Of a DNA stretch of 64,000 nucleotides, positions 29,088 to 40,666 are shown piece by piece. Under the pieces are notes generated by a model that made no database searches, had not been told where the DNA came from, and worked only from the letters and a program-made list of their open reading frames with translations. Every line of letters starts with the position of its first letter. The first letter of the stretch is position 1. Source of the stretch: Erythrobacter litoralis HTCC2594. Its GTDB lineage: Bacteria > Pseudomonadota > Alphaproteobacteria > Sphingomonadales > Sphingomonadaceae. The stretch spans positions 1,121,501 through 1,185,500 of the forward strand of contig NC_007722.1 of assembly GCF_000013005.1 (NCBI RefSeq). The letters run 5' to 3'. The translations under genes were made by a program, and so were the position numbers.

Positions 29088-29108
29088 TATTGACATGAAT
29101 GTAAGTAG
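29088..29108. promoter_or_regulatory. Operator-like repeat between the deiodinase-like gene and the second coq4
   Basis: TATTGACATGAATGTAAGTAG matches the element at 27454 in 16 of 21 positions and keeps the inverted half-sites TGACAT and ATGTAA (one mismatch). It lies in the 104-base divergent gap, 56 bases from the deiodinase-like start and 28 bases before the second coq4 start, so one regulator could act on both. TTGACA here could also serve as a -35 box. Confidence 0.55.
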
Positions 29109-29136
29109 AGCGCATTTTCCTCGCAGGAGATAGAGG

Positions 29137-29918
29137 ATGGCCCTGACAGATCGCCCGCTCGTGCACCCCGACCGCCAGACGATCGGGTTCAAACCGCTCA
29201 AGGTGTGGCACCATTTCCGCAAGCTCGTGGCCGACAAGGAAGATACTGCGCAGGTCTTCCACATCATCGAAGCCACCAAGAGCAAGAAGAGCCACCGGCA
29301 AGCGTGGGATTTCGTCCAGTCGGAGGAGGGGCAGCGGCTCCTGTCGGAAGGCGTCGACATTCCCACCGTGCTCGACGATCACGAACGCTGGACTGATTGC
29401 GGTCCGGACACCGTCGCGCAGCACTACATCCGTTTCATGAAGCGCGAAGGGCTGTCCGCTGCGGGACTGGTCGCAGAATCGCATCGCTGGTTGCCGCCGG
29501 AAAAACGCCTGCCCGACCTCACCGAATGGTATTTCGAGCGGCTCCGCGACACGCACGACCTGTTCCATGTCCTGACCGGTTATGGCCGCGATGCGCTGGG
29601 CGAACAGGCGCTGCTGGGTTTCAGTTACGAGCAGAACCACAATCCCGGCATCCTCTTCATCGCCTATGCCGGCGCGCGCGAAATCAAAAAGGCGACCGGC
29701 ACCAAAGCCCCGCTCTATGCTGTGGTGAAGGAAGGCCGCCAACTAGGCCGCGCGGCGCAGAAGCTGGCGCATATGGATGTCGAGCGGGTGATGCGCGAAA
29801 ACCTGGATGCAGCGCGCGCACGCCTCGGCATCGGCAAACCGGTGATCTACCGCGAGTGCTTGAAAATCCTCGAAGCCGAAGGGCACACCGAAGAGCAATT
29901 GCTCGCGCCGCAGGCGGC

Positions 29919-29922
<4 letters not shown>
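29137..29922 (+). CDS. Coq4 family protein (second paralogue)
   Basis: 261 residues. It contains the same zinc signature: H140-D141-L-F-H144 ... E156 in [18 protein letters not shown], and [23 protein letters not shown] matching [22 protein letters not shown] of the first copy. The two proteins are clear paralogues, but diverged over most of their length. GGAGATAGAGG gives a good ribosome site. Its end overlaps the DUF3052 gene by 4 bases on the opposite strand. Which copy, if either, serves ubiquinone synthesis is not evident. Confidence 0.86.
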
Positions 29923-30734
<812 letters not shown>

Positions 30735-30743
30735 GCGCGATGA

Positions 30744-32978
30744 TCAAACTTCCATCCACTCGCGGAAGAAGCTCGCATGGGCTTCGCGCAGATCGGCAAG
30801 TGAGACGCCCAACAGGCCATCGCCGCCGACGGTGCCGATGCGCCGGAAACCTATCTGTGCTGTTTCCGCGTTCTCGGTGCCCTTCGACAGCGCTTCGTTA
30901 AGCGCTTCGGTATCGGGCACGGTCACGACATAGCGGCCCTGGTCTTCGCCGAACCACCACTGCGCCGCGGTGTATTCGGAGTTTTGCTCGACATCGGCTC
31001 CTGTGCCGCCAGACAATGCCATTTCCGCCAGCGCCACCGCCAAGCCGCCGTCGGACACGTCATGCACCGCGTTGACCAAGCCATCGTCGATCAGTTCGTG
31101 GATAATCTTGCCCGCGTTGCGCTCGACCACGAGGTCGGTCGGCGGAGTACGGCCTTCGTCGCGGCCATGGACGACATCGAGCCACAGCGACTTGCCGAGA
31201 TGCGACCGGGTCGGATCGGGCGTGGCCCAGAATTCGGGGCCTACTAGGTAGATCGTATCGCCAGCGTTCTTGAAGCCCATCGTCATCATGCGTTCGTAAT
31301 CGTCGATGATGCCGACCCCGCCGATGGCAGGGGTGGGCAGGATCGCCGAGCCGCCGCCGGTGGCCTTGCTCTCGTTGTAGAGACTGACGTTGCCGCTCAC
31401 GATGGGAAAATCGAGCATGCGGCAGGCATCGCCCATGCCGCGCAGGGCCTCGACGAGCTGCGTCATGATTTCCGGGCGCTGGGGGTTGGCGAAGTTCAGG
31501 CAGTTGGTAACCGCCAGCGGCCGCGCACCGACAGCACACAAATTGCGATAGGCTTCGGCGATAGCCTGTTTGCCACCCTCGTAAGGATCGGCATAGCAAT
31601 AGCGCGGAGTGCAGTCGGTACTGATGGCGAGAGCCTTCTTCGTCCCATGCACACGCACCACACCAGCATCGCCGCCGGTCTGCAGCGTATCGGCCCCGAC
31701 CTGGCTGTCATACTGCTCGGCGATCCAGGCGCGCGAGGCGAGGTTGGGGGAGGCCATCAGCTTGAGCAGGTCCGCCCCCGGATCGGCGCTGTCGGGAGCA
31801 TCGGTGATCGGTGCGATCTTGGCCCAGGCCTTGTATTCCTCGAGGCTGATGGTCGGGCGATCGTAGAGCGGAGCCTCGTCGGCCAGCGGGCCGAGCGGGA
31901 TGTCGCACACAACCTCGCCGCCGAACTCCAGCACCATGCGCTGGGTATCGGTGACTTCGCCGATGACCGCGAAATCGAGCTCCCATTTCTTGAAGATTTC
32001 GGCGGCCATCTCCTCTTTTCCGGGCTTGAGCACCATGAGCATGCGCTCCTGGCTCTCGCTCAGCATCATTTCGTACGGCGTCATGCCTTCTTCCCGGCAC
32101 GGCACCTTGTCCATATCGAGCCGGATGCCGGTTTTGCCATTGGTCGCCATTTCGACGCTGGAAGAGGTCAGGCCCGCCGCGCCCATGTCCTGGATCGCGA
32201 CGATGGCATCGGTCGCCATCAGTTCGAGGCAGGCTTCGATCAGCAGCTTTTCGGTGAACGGGTCGCCAACCTGCACCGTGGGGCGCTTGGCATCGCTGTC
32301 TTCCTCGAAATCGGTCGAAGCCATGGTCGCGCCATGGATGCCGTCGCGCCCGGTCTTGGAGCCGACATAGACGATCGGATTGCCGACGCCCGTCGCAGCC
32401 GAGTAGAATATCTTGTCGGTATCGGCGACGCCCACGGTCATCGCGTTGACCAGGATGTTGCCGTCATAGGCCGGGTGGAAATTTGTTTCGCCGCAGACGG
32501 TCGGCACGCCGACGCAATTGCCGTAGCCGCCGATCCCCGCGACCACGCCCTGCACCAAGTGCTTCATCTTCGGGTGCTCAGGCCGCCCGAAGCGCAGCGC
32601 GTTGGCGTTCGCCACCGGCCGCGCGCCCATGGTGAAGACATCGCGCAGGATCCCGCCGACACCCGTTGCCGCGCCTTGATAGGGTTCGATGTAGCTGGGG
32701 TGGTTGTGACTCTCCATCTTGAAGATGGCTGCATGACCATCGCCGATATCGATCACGCCGGCATTCTCGCCCGGGCCGCAGATCACCCACGGTGCCTCGG
32801 TCGGGAGCTTCTTCAGGTGCAGGCGCGAGGACTTGTAGGAGCAATGCTCGCTCCACATGACCGAAAAGATACCGAGCTCGACAAGGTTGGGTTCGCGCCC
32901 CAGCGCCTTGAGGATGACATCGTATTCTTCGGACGAGAGGCCGTGCGACTCGACCACTTCTGGCGTGATTTCAGACAT
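30744..32978 (-). CDS. purL: Phosphoribosylformylglycinamidine synthase subunit PurL
   Basis: 744 residues, the small (PurS/PurQ-dependent) form. It shows the N-terminal [45 protein letters not shown] with the catalytic His region, [29 protein letters not shown], and the second half [17 protein letters not shown] and [19 protein letters not shown]. It catalyses the glutamine-dependent fourth step of purine synthesis. purS and purQ are not adjacent. Start at ATG 32978. Confidence 0.97.
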   Translation of the reverse strand: MSEITPEVVESHGLSSEEYDVILKALGREPNLVELGIFSVMWSEHCSYKSSRLHLKKLPTEAPWVICGPGENAGVIDIGDGHAAIFKMESHNHPSYIEPYQGAATGVGGILRDVFTMGARPVANANALRFGRPEHPKMKHLVQGVVAGIGGYGNCVGVPTVCGETNFHPAYDGNILVNAMTVGVADTDKIFYSAATGVGNPIVYVGSKTGRDGIHGATMASTDFEEDSDAKRPTVQVGDPFTEKLLIEACLELMATDAIVAIQDMGAAGLTSSSVEMATNGKTGIRLDMDKVPCREEGMTPYEMMLSESQERMLMVLKPGKEEMAAEIFKKWELDFAVIGEVTDTQRMVLEFGGEVVCDIPLGPLADEAPLYDRPTISLEEYKAWAKIAPITDAPDSADPGADLLKLMASPNLASRAWIAEQYDSQVGADTLQTGGDAGVVRVHGTKKALAISTDCTPRYCYADPYEGGKQAIAEAYRNLCAVGARPLAVTNCLNFANPQRPEIMTQLVEALRGMGDACRMLDFPIVSGNVSLYNESKATGGGSAILPTPAIGGVGIIDDYERMMTMGFKNAGDTIYLVGPEFWATPDPTRSHLGKSLWLDVVHGRDEGRTPPTDLVVERNAGKIIHELIDDGLVNAVHDVSDGGLAVALAEMALSGGTGADVEQNSEYTAAQWWFGEDQGRYVVTVPDTEALNEALSKGTENAETAQIGFRRIGTVGGDGLLGVSLADLREAHASFFREWMEV

Positions 32979-32988
32979 GGCAGCGCCC

Positions 32989-33669
32989 TTAGCGATGCAT
33001 GGTGGGGACCGCTAGCCCGACCTCCCGTTTATGCCACCTTGTCGAGCCGACCCACGCAGCGATCAGCGTCGGCAGACCGAACCCGAAGAAGGCCAGGAAC
33101 GGGAACGCCATCGAATATTCGTCCGGCGGCGGGGAAAGCCAGTCGAAGGCTTGCAAGGCCAGCAGCACGGCTATCAATATCATCGGAGGGGCAATGGGCC
33201 CTTTTGTACTGCGCATGTACAGCGTGAACGCGCCGATAATCAGAATGAGCTCCAATGGCACCGCGACGGCGGGATAATTCCACAGGCCGAGGCCGTATTT
33301 GGGCTGCGATCCGGCAAGCGTCAGGTCAGGGCGATGTACCAGGAGGTCGATAAACCAGTGCGATAGCACCACCAGTCCGCCGATGATGGCCCCTGTAAGG
33401 TCGCGTCGCCACAGGATGAGTATGGCTGCGAATGCTAGCGCGAAGACGCCGGAGCCCAAAAGACTGTGGGTATACGGCATATGATACAGGTCCATCGCGT
33501 TCATCGTCGTGATGCCCGGCACGATCCGCATCTCTTCGACCCCGACCAGCAGGAACCCCATGAACGCCCAGTCGACCAGCTGGCCGGCGATGAACAAGGT
33601 GCCCAGTTTGGGCGCGCGAGGGCTGGCGGCGGCGGCGAGAAATGCGGGTGCCCAGTGGCCGATGAACAT
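32989..33669 (-). CDS. Multi-pass membrane protein, YdjM-like metal-dependent hydrolase type
   Basis: 226 residues with about six membrane segments. Near the start is [19 protein letters not shown]; then [32 protein letters not shown] and [19 protein letters not shown]. The conserved His/Asp positions between helices resemble inner-membrane LexA-regulated YdjM-type hydrolases, but activity is unproven. Start ATG 33669 directly abuts the DUF2177 stop at 33670, so the two are one unit, ending 10 bases before the purL start. Confidence 0.7.
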   Translation of the reverse strand: MFIGHWAPAFLAAAASPRAPKLGTLFIAGQLVDWAFMGFLLVGVEEMRIVPGITTMNAMDLYHMPYTHSLLGSGVFALAFAAILILWRRDLTGAIIGGLVVLSHWFIDLLVHRPDLTLAGSQPKYGLGLWNYPAVAVPLELILIIGAFTLYMRSTKGPIAPPMILIAVLLALQAFDWLSPPPDEYSMAFPFLAFFGFGLPTLIAAWVGSTRWHKREVGLAVPTMHR

Positions 33670-34065
33670 CTAGGTGAGTCGTCCTGTAATCCACGTTGCA
33701 GCGAGAGCGGCCATGCCGGTCGCGAAAGCCCCCCATGCGATGTCGGTCACTGTTAGATGACTTGGCCAGACTTTCAACGTCGCCTGGTTGGTGAGGCCCC
33801 AGGTTCCGTAACACAGTGCCCCGAGCAGTGCACCGTTGAGCGCTGCCGTGCCCAAGCCATTGGCAAGACCCGGACGGATCGCGAAATAGACCATCCCGGC
33901 GACGTAGAAGACGTAAAAAATGATTGCGGGCACGGCGCGAAAACTGTCCGCCATGATCTCGCCGATATTGGGCCGGTAGAAATTGTTGCCCGCCCACCCG
34001 AGCCAGATCGCATCGAGGATGCCGAATACGAGGGCGGCGGCAATATAGGCGATAATCCATGTCAT
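33670..34065 (-). CDS. DUF2177 family membrane protein
   Basis: 131 residues with four membrane segments: TWIIAYIAAALVFGILDAIWLGWAGNNFYRPNIG, AIIFYVFYVAGMVYFAI, LNGALLGALCYGTWGLTNQATL and the C-terminal IAWGAFATGMAALAATWIT. The DAIWLG...F Y and CYGTWGLTNQATLK motifs are diagnostic for DUF2177. Function is unknown. It is first in a short minus-strand unit with the following membrane protein and is divergent from xseB (62 bases between starts). Confidence 0.85.
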   Translation of the reverse strand: MTWIIAYIAAALVFGILDAIWLGWAGNNFYRPNIGEIMADSFRAVPAIIFYVFYVAGMVYFAIRPGLANGLGTAALNGALLGALCYGTWGLTNQATLKVWPSHLTVTDIAWGAFATGMAALAATWITGRLT

Positions 34066-34127
34066 AATTCGTCTCCCGGCAGGCCAGCCGCTTGACCCGC
34101 GCGGGGGTGCGGGCCAATGCTGCGGCC

Positions 34128-34391
34128 ATGGTTGAGGGACAAACCGCCGAAACGGCGAAAATATCCGAACTGAGCTTCGAAGACGCGCTCCGTGCGCTCG
34201 AGCAAGTGGTGCGCGACCTCGAGAGCGGCGACGTTCCGCTCGACGATTCGATCAATCTCTACGAACGCGGCGAAGCGCTGCGAAAACACTGCCAGGCACG
34301 GCTCGACGCGGCGCAGGCCAAGATCGAAGCGATCGTGCAGGATGCAAGCGGCGCGGCGACCGGCACCAAACCCTTCGACAGCGACGGCTGA
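34128..34391 (+). CDS. xseB: Exodeoxyribonuclease VII small subunit
   Basis: 87 residues matching Xse[60 protein letters not shown], a two-helix coiled-coil that binds the XseA C-terminus. ExoVII digests single-stranded DNA from both ends. ATG at 34128 gives the normal length. It precedes ispA by 12 bases, a frequent pairing in proteobacteria. Confidence 0.95.
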   Translation: MVEGQTAETAKISELSFEDALRALEQVVRDLESGDVPLDDSINLYERGEALRKHCQARLDAAQAKIEAIVQDASGAATGTKPFDSDG

Positions 34392-34403
34392 CCGGTGGGC
34401 AAG

Positions 34404-35312
34404 ATGGAACTCGTCGACAGTGACGGCGCGAAACTTTCTTCCGCGCTGAACCGCATCGCGCGCGATATCGATGCGGTCTTCGATGTGCTGCTGCCCGTGC
34501 CGGACGATACCCGTGCCCCGCTGGTGGAGGCGATGCGCTATTCGGCCATGGACGGTGGCAAACGGGTTCGCCCACTGCTGGTCGTTGCGACAGCGGAAAT
34601 GCTGGGCGTCAGCCGCGATCCTGCGCTCAGGGTCGGCTGTGCGGTCGAGGCGATCCATGTCTATTCGCTGATTCATGACGACTTGCCGTGCATGGACGAT
34701 GACGAGCTTCGTCGCGGCAAGGCAACGCTGCACAAGGCCTATGACGAAGCCACGGCAGTTCTGGCCGGGGATTCGCTGCATGCGCTGGCCTTCGAGATCC
34801 TCACCGATGACGAGACAACGCCCGATCCTTTCACGCAGGCCGAACTTGTCCGCACGCTGGCTGCGGCGAGCGGCATGGCAGGAATGGCTGGCGGCCAGAT
34901 GATGGATATGGCGGCGGAAAGTGCCGATTACGATCTCCACACCATCACCCGGCTGCAACAGCTCAAGACCGGCGCGTTGCTGGCAGCCTCGGTCGAGATG
35001 GGCGCTATCCTCGCCAAGATCCCGCGCGAAGGCCGCAGCCATTTGCGCGCCTATGCCCGCGACATCGGGCTCGCCTTCCAGATCGCCGACGACCTGCTCG
35101 ATGCCGAAGGCGATGAGGAAAAGGCCGGCAAGGCGCTGCGCAAGGATGACGAGCAAGGAAAGCAGACCTTCGTGACACTGATGGGGGTCGAAGGGGCGCG
35201 CAACCAGGCCCGCGCACTGGTGGACCACGCGGTCGGCCACCTCGGGCAATATGGAGAAGATGCTGCGGTGCTGCGGGCACTCGCGCGCTACATCGTCGAG
35301 AGGGACCGATAA
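34404..35312 (+). CDS. ispA: Polyprenyl synthetase / farnesyl diphosphate synthase
   Basis: 302 residues of the short-chain trans-isoprenyl diphosphate synthase family: GGKRVRPLLVV, the first Asp-rich motif LIHDDLPCMDDDELRRG, and the second FQIADDLLDAEGDEEKAGKALRKDD. It condenses IPP with DMAPP/GPP to farnesyl diphosphate for ubiquinone, carotenoids and peptidoglycan carriers. ATG at 34404 chosen; GTG at 34395 is possible. Its TAATG overlaps the coaD start. Confidence 0.95.
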   Translation: MELVDSDGAKLSSALNRIARDIDAVFDVLLPVPDDTRAPLVEAMRYSAMDGGKRVRPLLVVATAEMLGVSRDPALRVGCAVEAIHVYSLIHDDLPCMDDDELRRGKATLHKAYDEATAVLAGDSLHALAFEILTDDETTPDPFTQAELVRTLAAASGMAGMAGGQMMDMAAESADYDLHTITRLQQLKTGALLAASVEMGAILAKIPREGRSHLRAYARDIGLAFQIADDLLDAEGDEEKAGKALRKDDEQGKQTFVTLMGVEGARNQARALVDHAVGHLGQYGEDAAVLRALARYIVERDR

Positions 35313-35824
35313 TGAACGAGCGCATCGGGGTCTATCCCGGCACATTCGACCCGATCACGCGAGGCCACCGCGACATCATCCGGCGCGGGGCCAAGCTGGT
35401 CGATACCCTCATAATCGGTGTCACCACCAACCCGTCGAAGAACCCGATGTTCACGCCGGAAGAGCGGATGGAGATGGTGAAAAAGGAACTCGCCGACATG
35501 GGCCTCGACAACACCGAGGTTGTCGGGTTCGATGCGTTGTTGATGAAATTCGCGAAGAAGCAGAATGCAAACGTGATCGTGCGCGGGCTGCGCGCCGTCG
35601 CCGATTTCGAATACGAATACCAGATGGCGGGCATGAACCAGCAGATCGATGCCGATATCGAGACGGTCTTCCTCATGGCCGACGTCTCGCTGCAGCCGAT
35701 CGCGTCCAAGCTGGTCAAGGAAATCGCGCTCTATGGCGGCGATATCTCGCCCTTCGTCAGCCCGGCGGTCAAAGCTCAGGTCGAGGCAAGGGTCGAGAAA
35801 ATCGGCCGCCGCGGGGACTATTGA
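35312..35824 (+). CDS. coaD: Phosphopantetheine adenylyltransferase
   Basis: 170 residues: the nucleotidyltransferase motif VYPGTFDPITRGHRDIIRRG (TxGH), NPSKNPMFTPEERMEMVKKEL, VRGLRAVADFEYEYQMAGMN, and the ISSTxxR-like region replaced here by QPIASKLVKEIALYGGDISPFV. It makes dephospho-CoA from phosphopantetheine. It overlaps ispA by one base (TAATG), implying coupled translation. Confidence 0.97.
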   Translation: MNERIGVYPGTFDPITRGHRDIIRRGAKLVDTLIIGVTTNPSKNPMFTPEERMEMVKKELADMGLDNTEVVGFDALLMKFAKKQNANVIVRGLRAVADFEYEYQMAGMNQQIDADIETVFLMADVSLQPIASKLVKEIALYGGDISPFVSPAVKAQVEARVEKIGRRGDY

Positions 35825-35916
35825 GGTCCGCGCGCATTTCCCCAAGCTATTAATTGCGGAGACAGCGCGGCGCGGTTAATGCGCGGGCAGACACGCCCCA
35901 ACACTTCAGGATATCC

Positions 35917-36612
35917 ATGATCAACCGTTTGATTGCCGCTACCGCGATTGCTTCCCTTGCTGCCACGCCGCTCGCCGCACAGGACGCGGAGATGGCGACC
36001 GATGGCGGGGAAACGGTCAGCACGGCCCGCGCGCCGATGACCTACGCCAAGATCGACTATAATCTGAACGAAGACCGGGAAAATATCCTGTTTCTCGATC
36101 TTTCCAATGGCGAGCGGGTCGCGATCCGGCTGATGCCCGACTGGGCGCCGAACCACGTCGAGCGCATCAAGACGCTGACCCGGCAGGGCTTCTACGACGG
36201 CATCGTCTTCCACCGCGTGATCGAAGGGTTCATGGCGCAGACCGGCGATCCGACCGGCACGGGGCAGGGTGGCTCTGACCTTCCCGACCTCGAAGAGGAA
36301 TTCAACCCCATGCCGCATGTCCGCGGCAGCGTCGCCATGGCGCGCGCGCAGAGCGAAGACAGCGCCAACAGCCAGTTCTTCCTCGTGTTCTATCCGCGCT
36401 TCAGTCTCGACAAGCGCTACACAAATTTCGGGCGGGTCATCTCGAACATGGCGGCTGTCGATGCGATTAATCGCGGCGAGCCGCCGGCCAACCCGACCCG
36501 CATCCTGCAGGCATCGATCGCTGCGGACAACAAGCCGCGGGCTATGCCTCGGCCGGCCCAGCCCGAGCGCGAGATCACGCTCGACGAGCTGAGCGCTCCG
36601 ATCGAGGGGTGA
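35917..36612 (+). CDS. Periplasmic cyclophilin-type peptidyl-prolyl isomerase
   Basis: 231 residues: signal peptide (INRLIAATAIASLAATPLAAQ), then a cyclophilin domain with FHRVIEGFMAQTGDPTGTGQGGS, GSVAMARAQSEDSANSQFFLVF and RYTNFGRVISNM. It catalyses proline isomerisation, most likely in the periplasm given the signal. The C-terminal tail after about 195 is proline-rich. ATG at 35917 begins the signal. It is 34 bases before queA and probably in the same operon. Confidence 0.94.
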   Translation: MINRLIAATAIASLAATPLAAQDAEMATDGGETVSTARAPMTYAKIDYNLNEDRENILFLDLSNGERVAIRLMPDWAPNHVERIKTLTRQGFYDGIVFHRVIEGFMAQTGDPTGTGQGGSDLPDLEEEFNPMPHVRGSVAMARAQSEDSANSQFFLVFYPRFSLDKRYTNFGRVISNMAAVDAINRGEPPANPTRILQASIAADNKPRAMPRPAQPEREITLDELSAPIEG

Positions 36613-36646
36613 CGCAGCGCGCGAGGGGCGCTAACCGCGCGCTTCG

Positions 36647-37690
36647 ATGCGTGTAGACCTGTTCGATTTCGAACTCCCTCAGGAGCTGATTGCGCTGCGC
36701 CCGGCGGTGCCGCGCGATTCAGCGCGTCTGCTGGTGGCCGCAGGCGCTGGCGCGATCGACGACCGTATCGTGCGCGACCTGCCGCAGCTGCTGATGCCGG
36801 GCGATGTCCTCGTCTTCAACGATACCAGGGTCATTCCGGCACAACTGACCGGCAAGCGGGGCGAAGCCACCGTAGGCGTGACGTTGCACAAGCGGCTCGA
36901 CCTGCGCCGCTGGCAGGCCTTCGTCCGCAATGCCAAGCGTCTGGCGCCGGGTGATACGGTCGATTTCGGCAACGATGTCAGCGCCGATGTCGAGGATCGC
37001 GCCGACGATGGCAGCTTCACCTTCGCCTTTCGTGGTGATGAGCCGGTCGAGGTGTTGCTCGACCGTGCGGGCACCATGCCGCTTCCACCCTATATCGCCG
37101 GCAAGCGTGCGACGGATGAGCGCGACCGCGACGACTACCAGACGATGTTCGCACGGGAAGATGGCGCGGTTGCCGCGCCGACGGCGGCATTGCATTTCAC
37201 ATCCGAGCTGATCGCGGCACTCGATGAGCGCGGCGTCGCGCGCCAAACGCTGACGCTCCATGTGGGCGCTGGCACATTCCTCCCGGTAAAGGCGGACGAT
37301 ACCGACGATCACCGGATGCATTCGGAATGGGGTCGGATCGAACACGACACCGCCGATCGCCTTAACGCCGCCAAGTCACGCGGCGGCAGGATCATCGCGG
37401 TCGGAACGACCAGCCTACGCCTGCTGGAAAGCGCGACGGGCGAGGATGGTGTCATCCGGACCTTTGCAGGCGATACGGACATCTTCATCACGCCGGGCTA
37501 CCGCTTTCGTGCGGTGGATGGCCTGATGACCAATTTCCATTTGCCCAAATCCACGCTGATGATGCTGGTCAGCGCGCTGATGGGACGCGAACGGATGATG
37601 GATATCTACGCCCACGCCATTGCGCAGAGATATCGTTTCTATTCCTATGGCGATTCTTCGCTGTTGATCCCAGAGGGGAACACCAAGTAG
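36647..37690 (+). CDS. queA: S-adenosylmethionine:tRNA ribosyltransferase-isomerase
   Basis: 347 residues beginning [19 protein letters not shown]. It contains [65 protein letters not shown] and the C-terminal [17 protein letters not shown] and [12 protein letters not shown]. It transfers the ribosyl group of SAM to preQ1-tRNA in queuosine synthesis. tgt, which inserts preQ1, is 1.8 kb downstream on the same strand, with an ABC exporter between. Confidence 0.97.
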   Translation: MRVDLFDFELPQELIALRPAVPRDSARLLVAAGAGAIDDRIVRDLPQLLMPGDVLVFNDTRVIPAQLTGKRGEATVGVTLHKRLDLRRWQAFVRNAKRLAPGDTVDFGNDVSADVEDRADDGSFTFAFRGDEPVEVLLDRAGTMPLPPYIAGKRATDERDRDDYQTMFAREDGAVAAPTAALHFTSELIAALDERGVARQTLTLHVGAGTFLPVKADDTDDHRMHSEWGRIEHDTADRLNAAKSRGGRIIAVGTTSLRLLESATGEDGVIRTFAGDTDIFITPGYRFRAVDGLMTNFHLPKSTLMMLVSALMGRERMMDIYAHAIAQRYRFYSYGDSSLLIPEGNTK

Positions 37691-37718
37691 CGGTTTGAAA
37701 CCAATTCAGGAGCCGCAC

Positions 37719-38663
37719 ATGAGTGAGCCCATTCTCGACATCCAGGGCCTGACCAAGATCTATCCCGGCGGCCTGAAGGCATTGGACGATGTCGATCTGC
37801 AAATCCGCCAGGGCGAGATATTTGCGCTGCTCGGGCCCAACGGAGCAGGCAAGACGACGCTGATCGGCGCGGTATGCGGGCTGGTGCGGCCGACCTCGGG
37901 CACGATCCGCGCCTTCGGTCACGACATGGCAAGCGATTGGCGGCACGCACGGGGGCGCATCGGACTGGTTCCGCAGGAGCTTGCGACCGACATGTTCGAA
38001 CCGGTCTATCGCGCGGTGGCCTATTCGCGCGAGCTCTTCGGCCTCGCTCCCGACAAGGCACGGATCGAGGAAATCCTGCGTTCGCTCAACCTGTGGGACA
38101 AGAAGGACGAGCGGATCATGGCGCTGTCCGGCGGGATGAAGCGCCGCCTGCTGATTGCCAAGGCGATGGCGCACGAACCGGACCTGCTCTTTCTCGACGA
38201 GCCCACTGCCGGCGTGGATGTCGAACTGCGCAAGGGAATGTGGCAGCTAATCGGCGCAATGCGCGAGCGCGGGGTGACGGTGATCCTCACCACGCACTAC
38301 ATCGAAGAGGCCGAAGAGATGGCCGACCGGGTTGGGATCATCAGCAGGGGCCGCATCCTCAAAGTGGACGACAAAGCGTCGCTGATGCGGCAACTCGGGC
38401 GCACCGAGGCACACATTGCATTGGCCAATCCCCTGAGTGCACTGCCTCCAGCCATCGCCAGCTTCCCGGTCGAGCTCGAACAGGGCGGCACATCGCTTTG
38501 CTATCGGGGAGGCGATGGGACGGGGAAGGGCAAGGCCGAGGTCGCACAGCTTATCAAGGCGCTGGTGGACGAGAGTATCGACTTTACCGGCATCGACACG
38601 CGCGAAAGCAGCCTCGAGGAAATCTTCGTCTCGCTCCTCGGTGAGAAGGAGGTGGCGGCATGA
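37719..38663 (+). CDS. ABC transporter ATP-binding protein (ABC-2 export type)
   Basis: 314 residues: Walker [18 protein letters not shown]-loop LVPQEL, signature [16 protein letters not shown], Walker [17 protein letters not shown] and switch His [18 protein letters not shown]-terminal extension of about 80 residues follows, as in the NodI/CcmA-like exporter group. CAGGAG precedes ATG 37719. The ATGA overlap with the permease gene at 38660 shows the pair is one transporter. The substrate is unknown. Confidence 0.94.
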   Translation: MSEPILDIQGLTKIYPGGLKALDDVDLQIRQGEIFALLGPNGAGKTTLIGAVCGLVRPTSGTIRAFGHDMASDWRHARGRIGLVPQELATDMFEPVYRAVAYSRELFGLAPDKARIEEILRSLNLWDKKDERIMALSGGMKRRLLIAKAMAHEPDLLFLDEPTAGVDVELRKGMWQLIGAMRERGVTVILTTHYIEEAEEMADRVGIISRGRILKVDDKASLMRQLGRTEAHIALANPLSALPPAIASFPVELEQGGTSLCYRGGDGTGKGKAEVAQLIKALVDESIDFTGIDTRESSLEEIFVSLLGEKEVAA

Positions 38664-39424
38664 TCAGCTGGCGTTCCACCTGGGCGATTTACAAGCGCGA
38701 GTTGATGCGCTTTCTGCGCACAGCCTTCCAATCCGTGCTGGCACCGGTTCTGACCACTTCGCTCTATTTCATCGTTTTCGGCGCGGCCATCGGCAGCCGA
38801 ATGCCCGACCTTGGCGGGGTAGAATACGGAGCTTTCATCATACCGGGCCTGCTGATGCTCACCCTGCTCGGCGAGACGACCAGCAATTCCAGTTTCGGCA
38901 TCTACATGCCCCGCTTCACCGGCACGATCTACGAACTTCTCTCGGCACCCGTCGGGGTGGCGGAAACACTCGTCGGCTTCGTAGGGGCCGCTGCCACCAA
39001 GAGCCTGATCCTGACGGCGATCATCTTGCTCACTGCCGCGATCTTCGTCGATTACTCGATCGCCCATCCGCTCTGGGCCTTCGTCTTCGTCCTGCTTGTG
39101 GCGTGTAGCTTCAGCCTGTTCGGCTTCATCCTCGGTATCTGGGCGGACAATTTCGAGAAGTTGGGCATTATCCCGCTGCTGTTCCTGACCCCGCTGACCT
39201 TTCTTGGCGGCACTTTCTATTCGATCGACATGCTGCCCGAACCCTGGGACACGATCGCACTGGCCAACCCCATCGTCTATCTGGTGAGCGGATTGCGCTG
39301 GACATTCTACGGCAGCAGTGACGTCGATTTCCGCATATCCCTCGGGATCACGGTGGCATTCCTTGCCGTCTGCGTCGGTATCATCGCCTTCATCTTCAAG
39401 ACCGGGTGGCGGCTTCGGGACTAG
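38660..39424 (+). CDS. ABC-2 type transporter permease
   Basis: 254 residues with six membrane segments and the ABC-2 membrane core: [72 protein letters not shown] and [43 protein letters not shown]. The last motif is typical of NodJ/YadH-type exporters. It pairs with the upstream ATPase via a 4-base overlap and lies 34 bases before tgt. Confidence 0.93.
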   Translation: MISWRSTWAIYKRELMRFLRTAFQSVLAPVLTTSLYFIVFGAAIGSRMPDLGGVEYGAFIIPGLLMLTLLGETTSNSSFGIYMPRFTGTIYELLSAPVGVAETLVGFVGAAATKSLILTAIILLTAAIFVDYSIAHPLWAFVFVLLVACSFSLFGFILGIWADNFEKLGIIPLLFLTPLTFLGGTFYSIDMLPEPWDTIALANPIVYLVSGLRWTFYGSSDVDFRISLGITVAFLAVCVGIIAFIFKTGWRLRD

Positions 39425-39458
39425 TTTCCGCGCGGCACACGCGCTAGGCGCGCCGCCA

Positions 39459-40601
39459 ATGACCAAACCCCGCTTCGACTTCACGATCCACGCGACCGAC
39501 GGCAAGGCGCGCACCGGCACCATCGCCATGCAGCGCGGCGAAATTCGCACGCCAGCCTTCATGCCGGTGGGGACGGCTGGAACGGTCAAGGCGATGAAGC
39601 CCGAGAGCGTCCGCGCCGCTGGCGCCGACATTATCCTCGGCAATACTTATCACCTGATGCTGCGGCCGGGCGCTGAGCGCGTTGCGCGGCTCGGTGGGCT
39701 GCACACCTTCATGAACTGGCAGCGCCCGATCCTGACCGACAGCGGCGGCTACCAGGTGATGAGCCTGTCCGACCTGCGCAAACTGACCGAACAAGGCGTC
39801 GAGTTCCGCAGCCATATCGACGGTTCCAAACACATGCTCACACCCGAGCGTTCGATGGAGATCCAGCGCCTGCTCGGCTCCGATATCGTCATGGCGTTCG
39901 ATGAATGTCCGCGCGCCGACCAGCCGCGCGATGTGATTGCCGAAAGCATGGAAATGTCGATGCGCTGGGCTAAGCGCAGCCGCGACGGGTTCGACGGCGG
40001 GGCAGAGCACGCCGCCCGTTCGGCACTGTTCGGTATCCAGCAAGGCGCGCTCGATGAGCAATTGCGCAAGATCAGCGCCGAAAGGCTCACCGATATCGGC
40101 TTCGACGGCTATGCTATCGGCGGACTGGCTGTGGGCGAGGGGCAGGAAGCGATGTTTGCAACGCTCGATTTTGCACCAGACCAGCTGCCGGAGGATCGCC
40201 CGCGTTATTTGATGGGTGTCGGCAAGCCGGACGATCTGGTCGGCGCAGTCGAGCGCGGGGTCGATATGTTCGATTGCGTGTTGCCGAGCCGCTCGGGCCG
40301 CAACGGGCAGGCCTTCACCTGGAATGGCCCCATCAACCTGCGCAACGCGCGTTTCGCCGAAGACCAGGAGCCGCTCGACAGCCGCTGCGCCTGCCCCACC
40401 TGCGGCACCTATTCGCGCGCCTACATCCACCACCTTATCAAGTCGCAGGAAATCCTCGGCGCGATGCTGATGACCGAGCACAATATCGGCTTCTACCAGC
40501 AGTTGATGCAGGCGATGCGCGATGCGATCGGCGAAGGGCGGTTTGCTGCCTTCGCTGCGGATTTCCGGCGCGACTACCTGGGCGGCGGCGACACTGCATA
40601 A
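39459..40601 (+). CDS. tgt: Queuine tRNA-ribosyltransferase
   Basis: 380 residues: [37 protein letters not shown] with catalytic Asp, [38 protein letters not shown] (nucleophile Asp), and the zinc site [17 protein letters not shown]. It swaps G34 for preQ1 in tRNAs with GUN anticodons. ATG at 39459 opens the conserved N-terminus. It follows queA and an ABC exporter, so the group is probably one operon. Confidence 0.97.
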   Translation: MTKPRFDFTIHATDGKARTGTIAMQRGEIRTPAFMPVGTAGTVKAMKPESVRAAGADIILGNTYHLMLRPGAERVARLGGLHTFMNWQRPILTDSGGYQVMSLSDLRKLTEQGVEFRSHIDGSKHMLTPERSMEIQRLLGSDIVMAFDECPRADQPRDVIAESMEMSMRWAKRSRDGFDGGAEHAARSALFGIQQGALDEQLRKISAERLTDIGFDGYAIGGLAVGEGQEAMFATLDFAPDQLPEDRPRYLMGVGKPDDLVGAVERGVDMFDCVLPSRSGRNGQAFTWNGPINLRNARFAEDQEPLDSRCACPTCGTYSRAYIHHLIKSQEILGAMLMTEHNIGFYQQLMQAMRDAIGEGRFAAFAADFRRDYLGGGDTA

Positions 40602-40666
40602 TCCCTCTTTTCAAATGCTTGGTCCCAGCTAAACTGGGCCAGCTTAACGGGGAACAGGGTCTGTTT

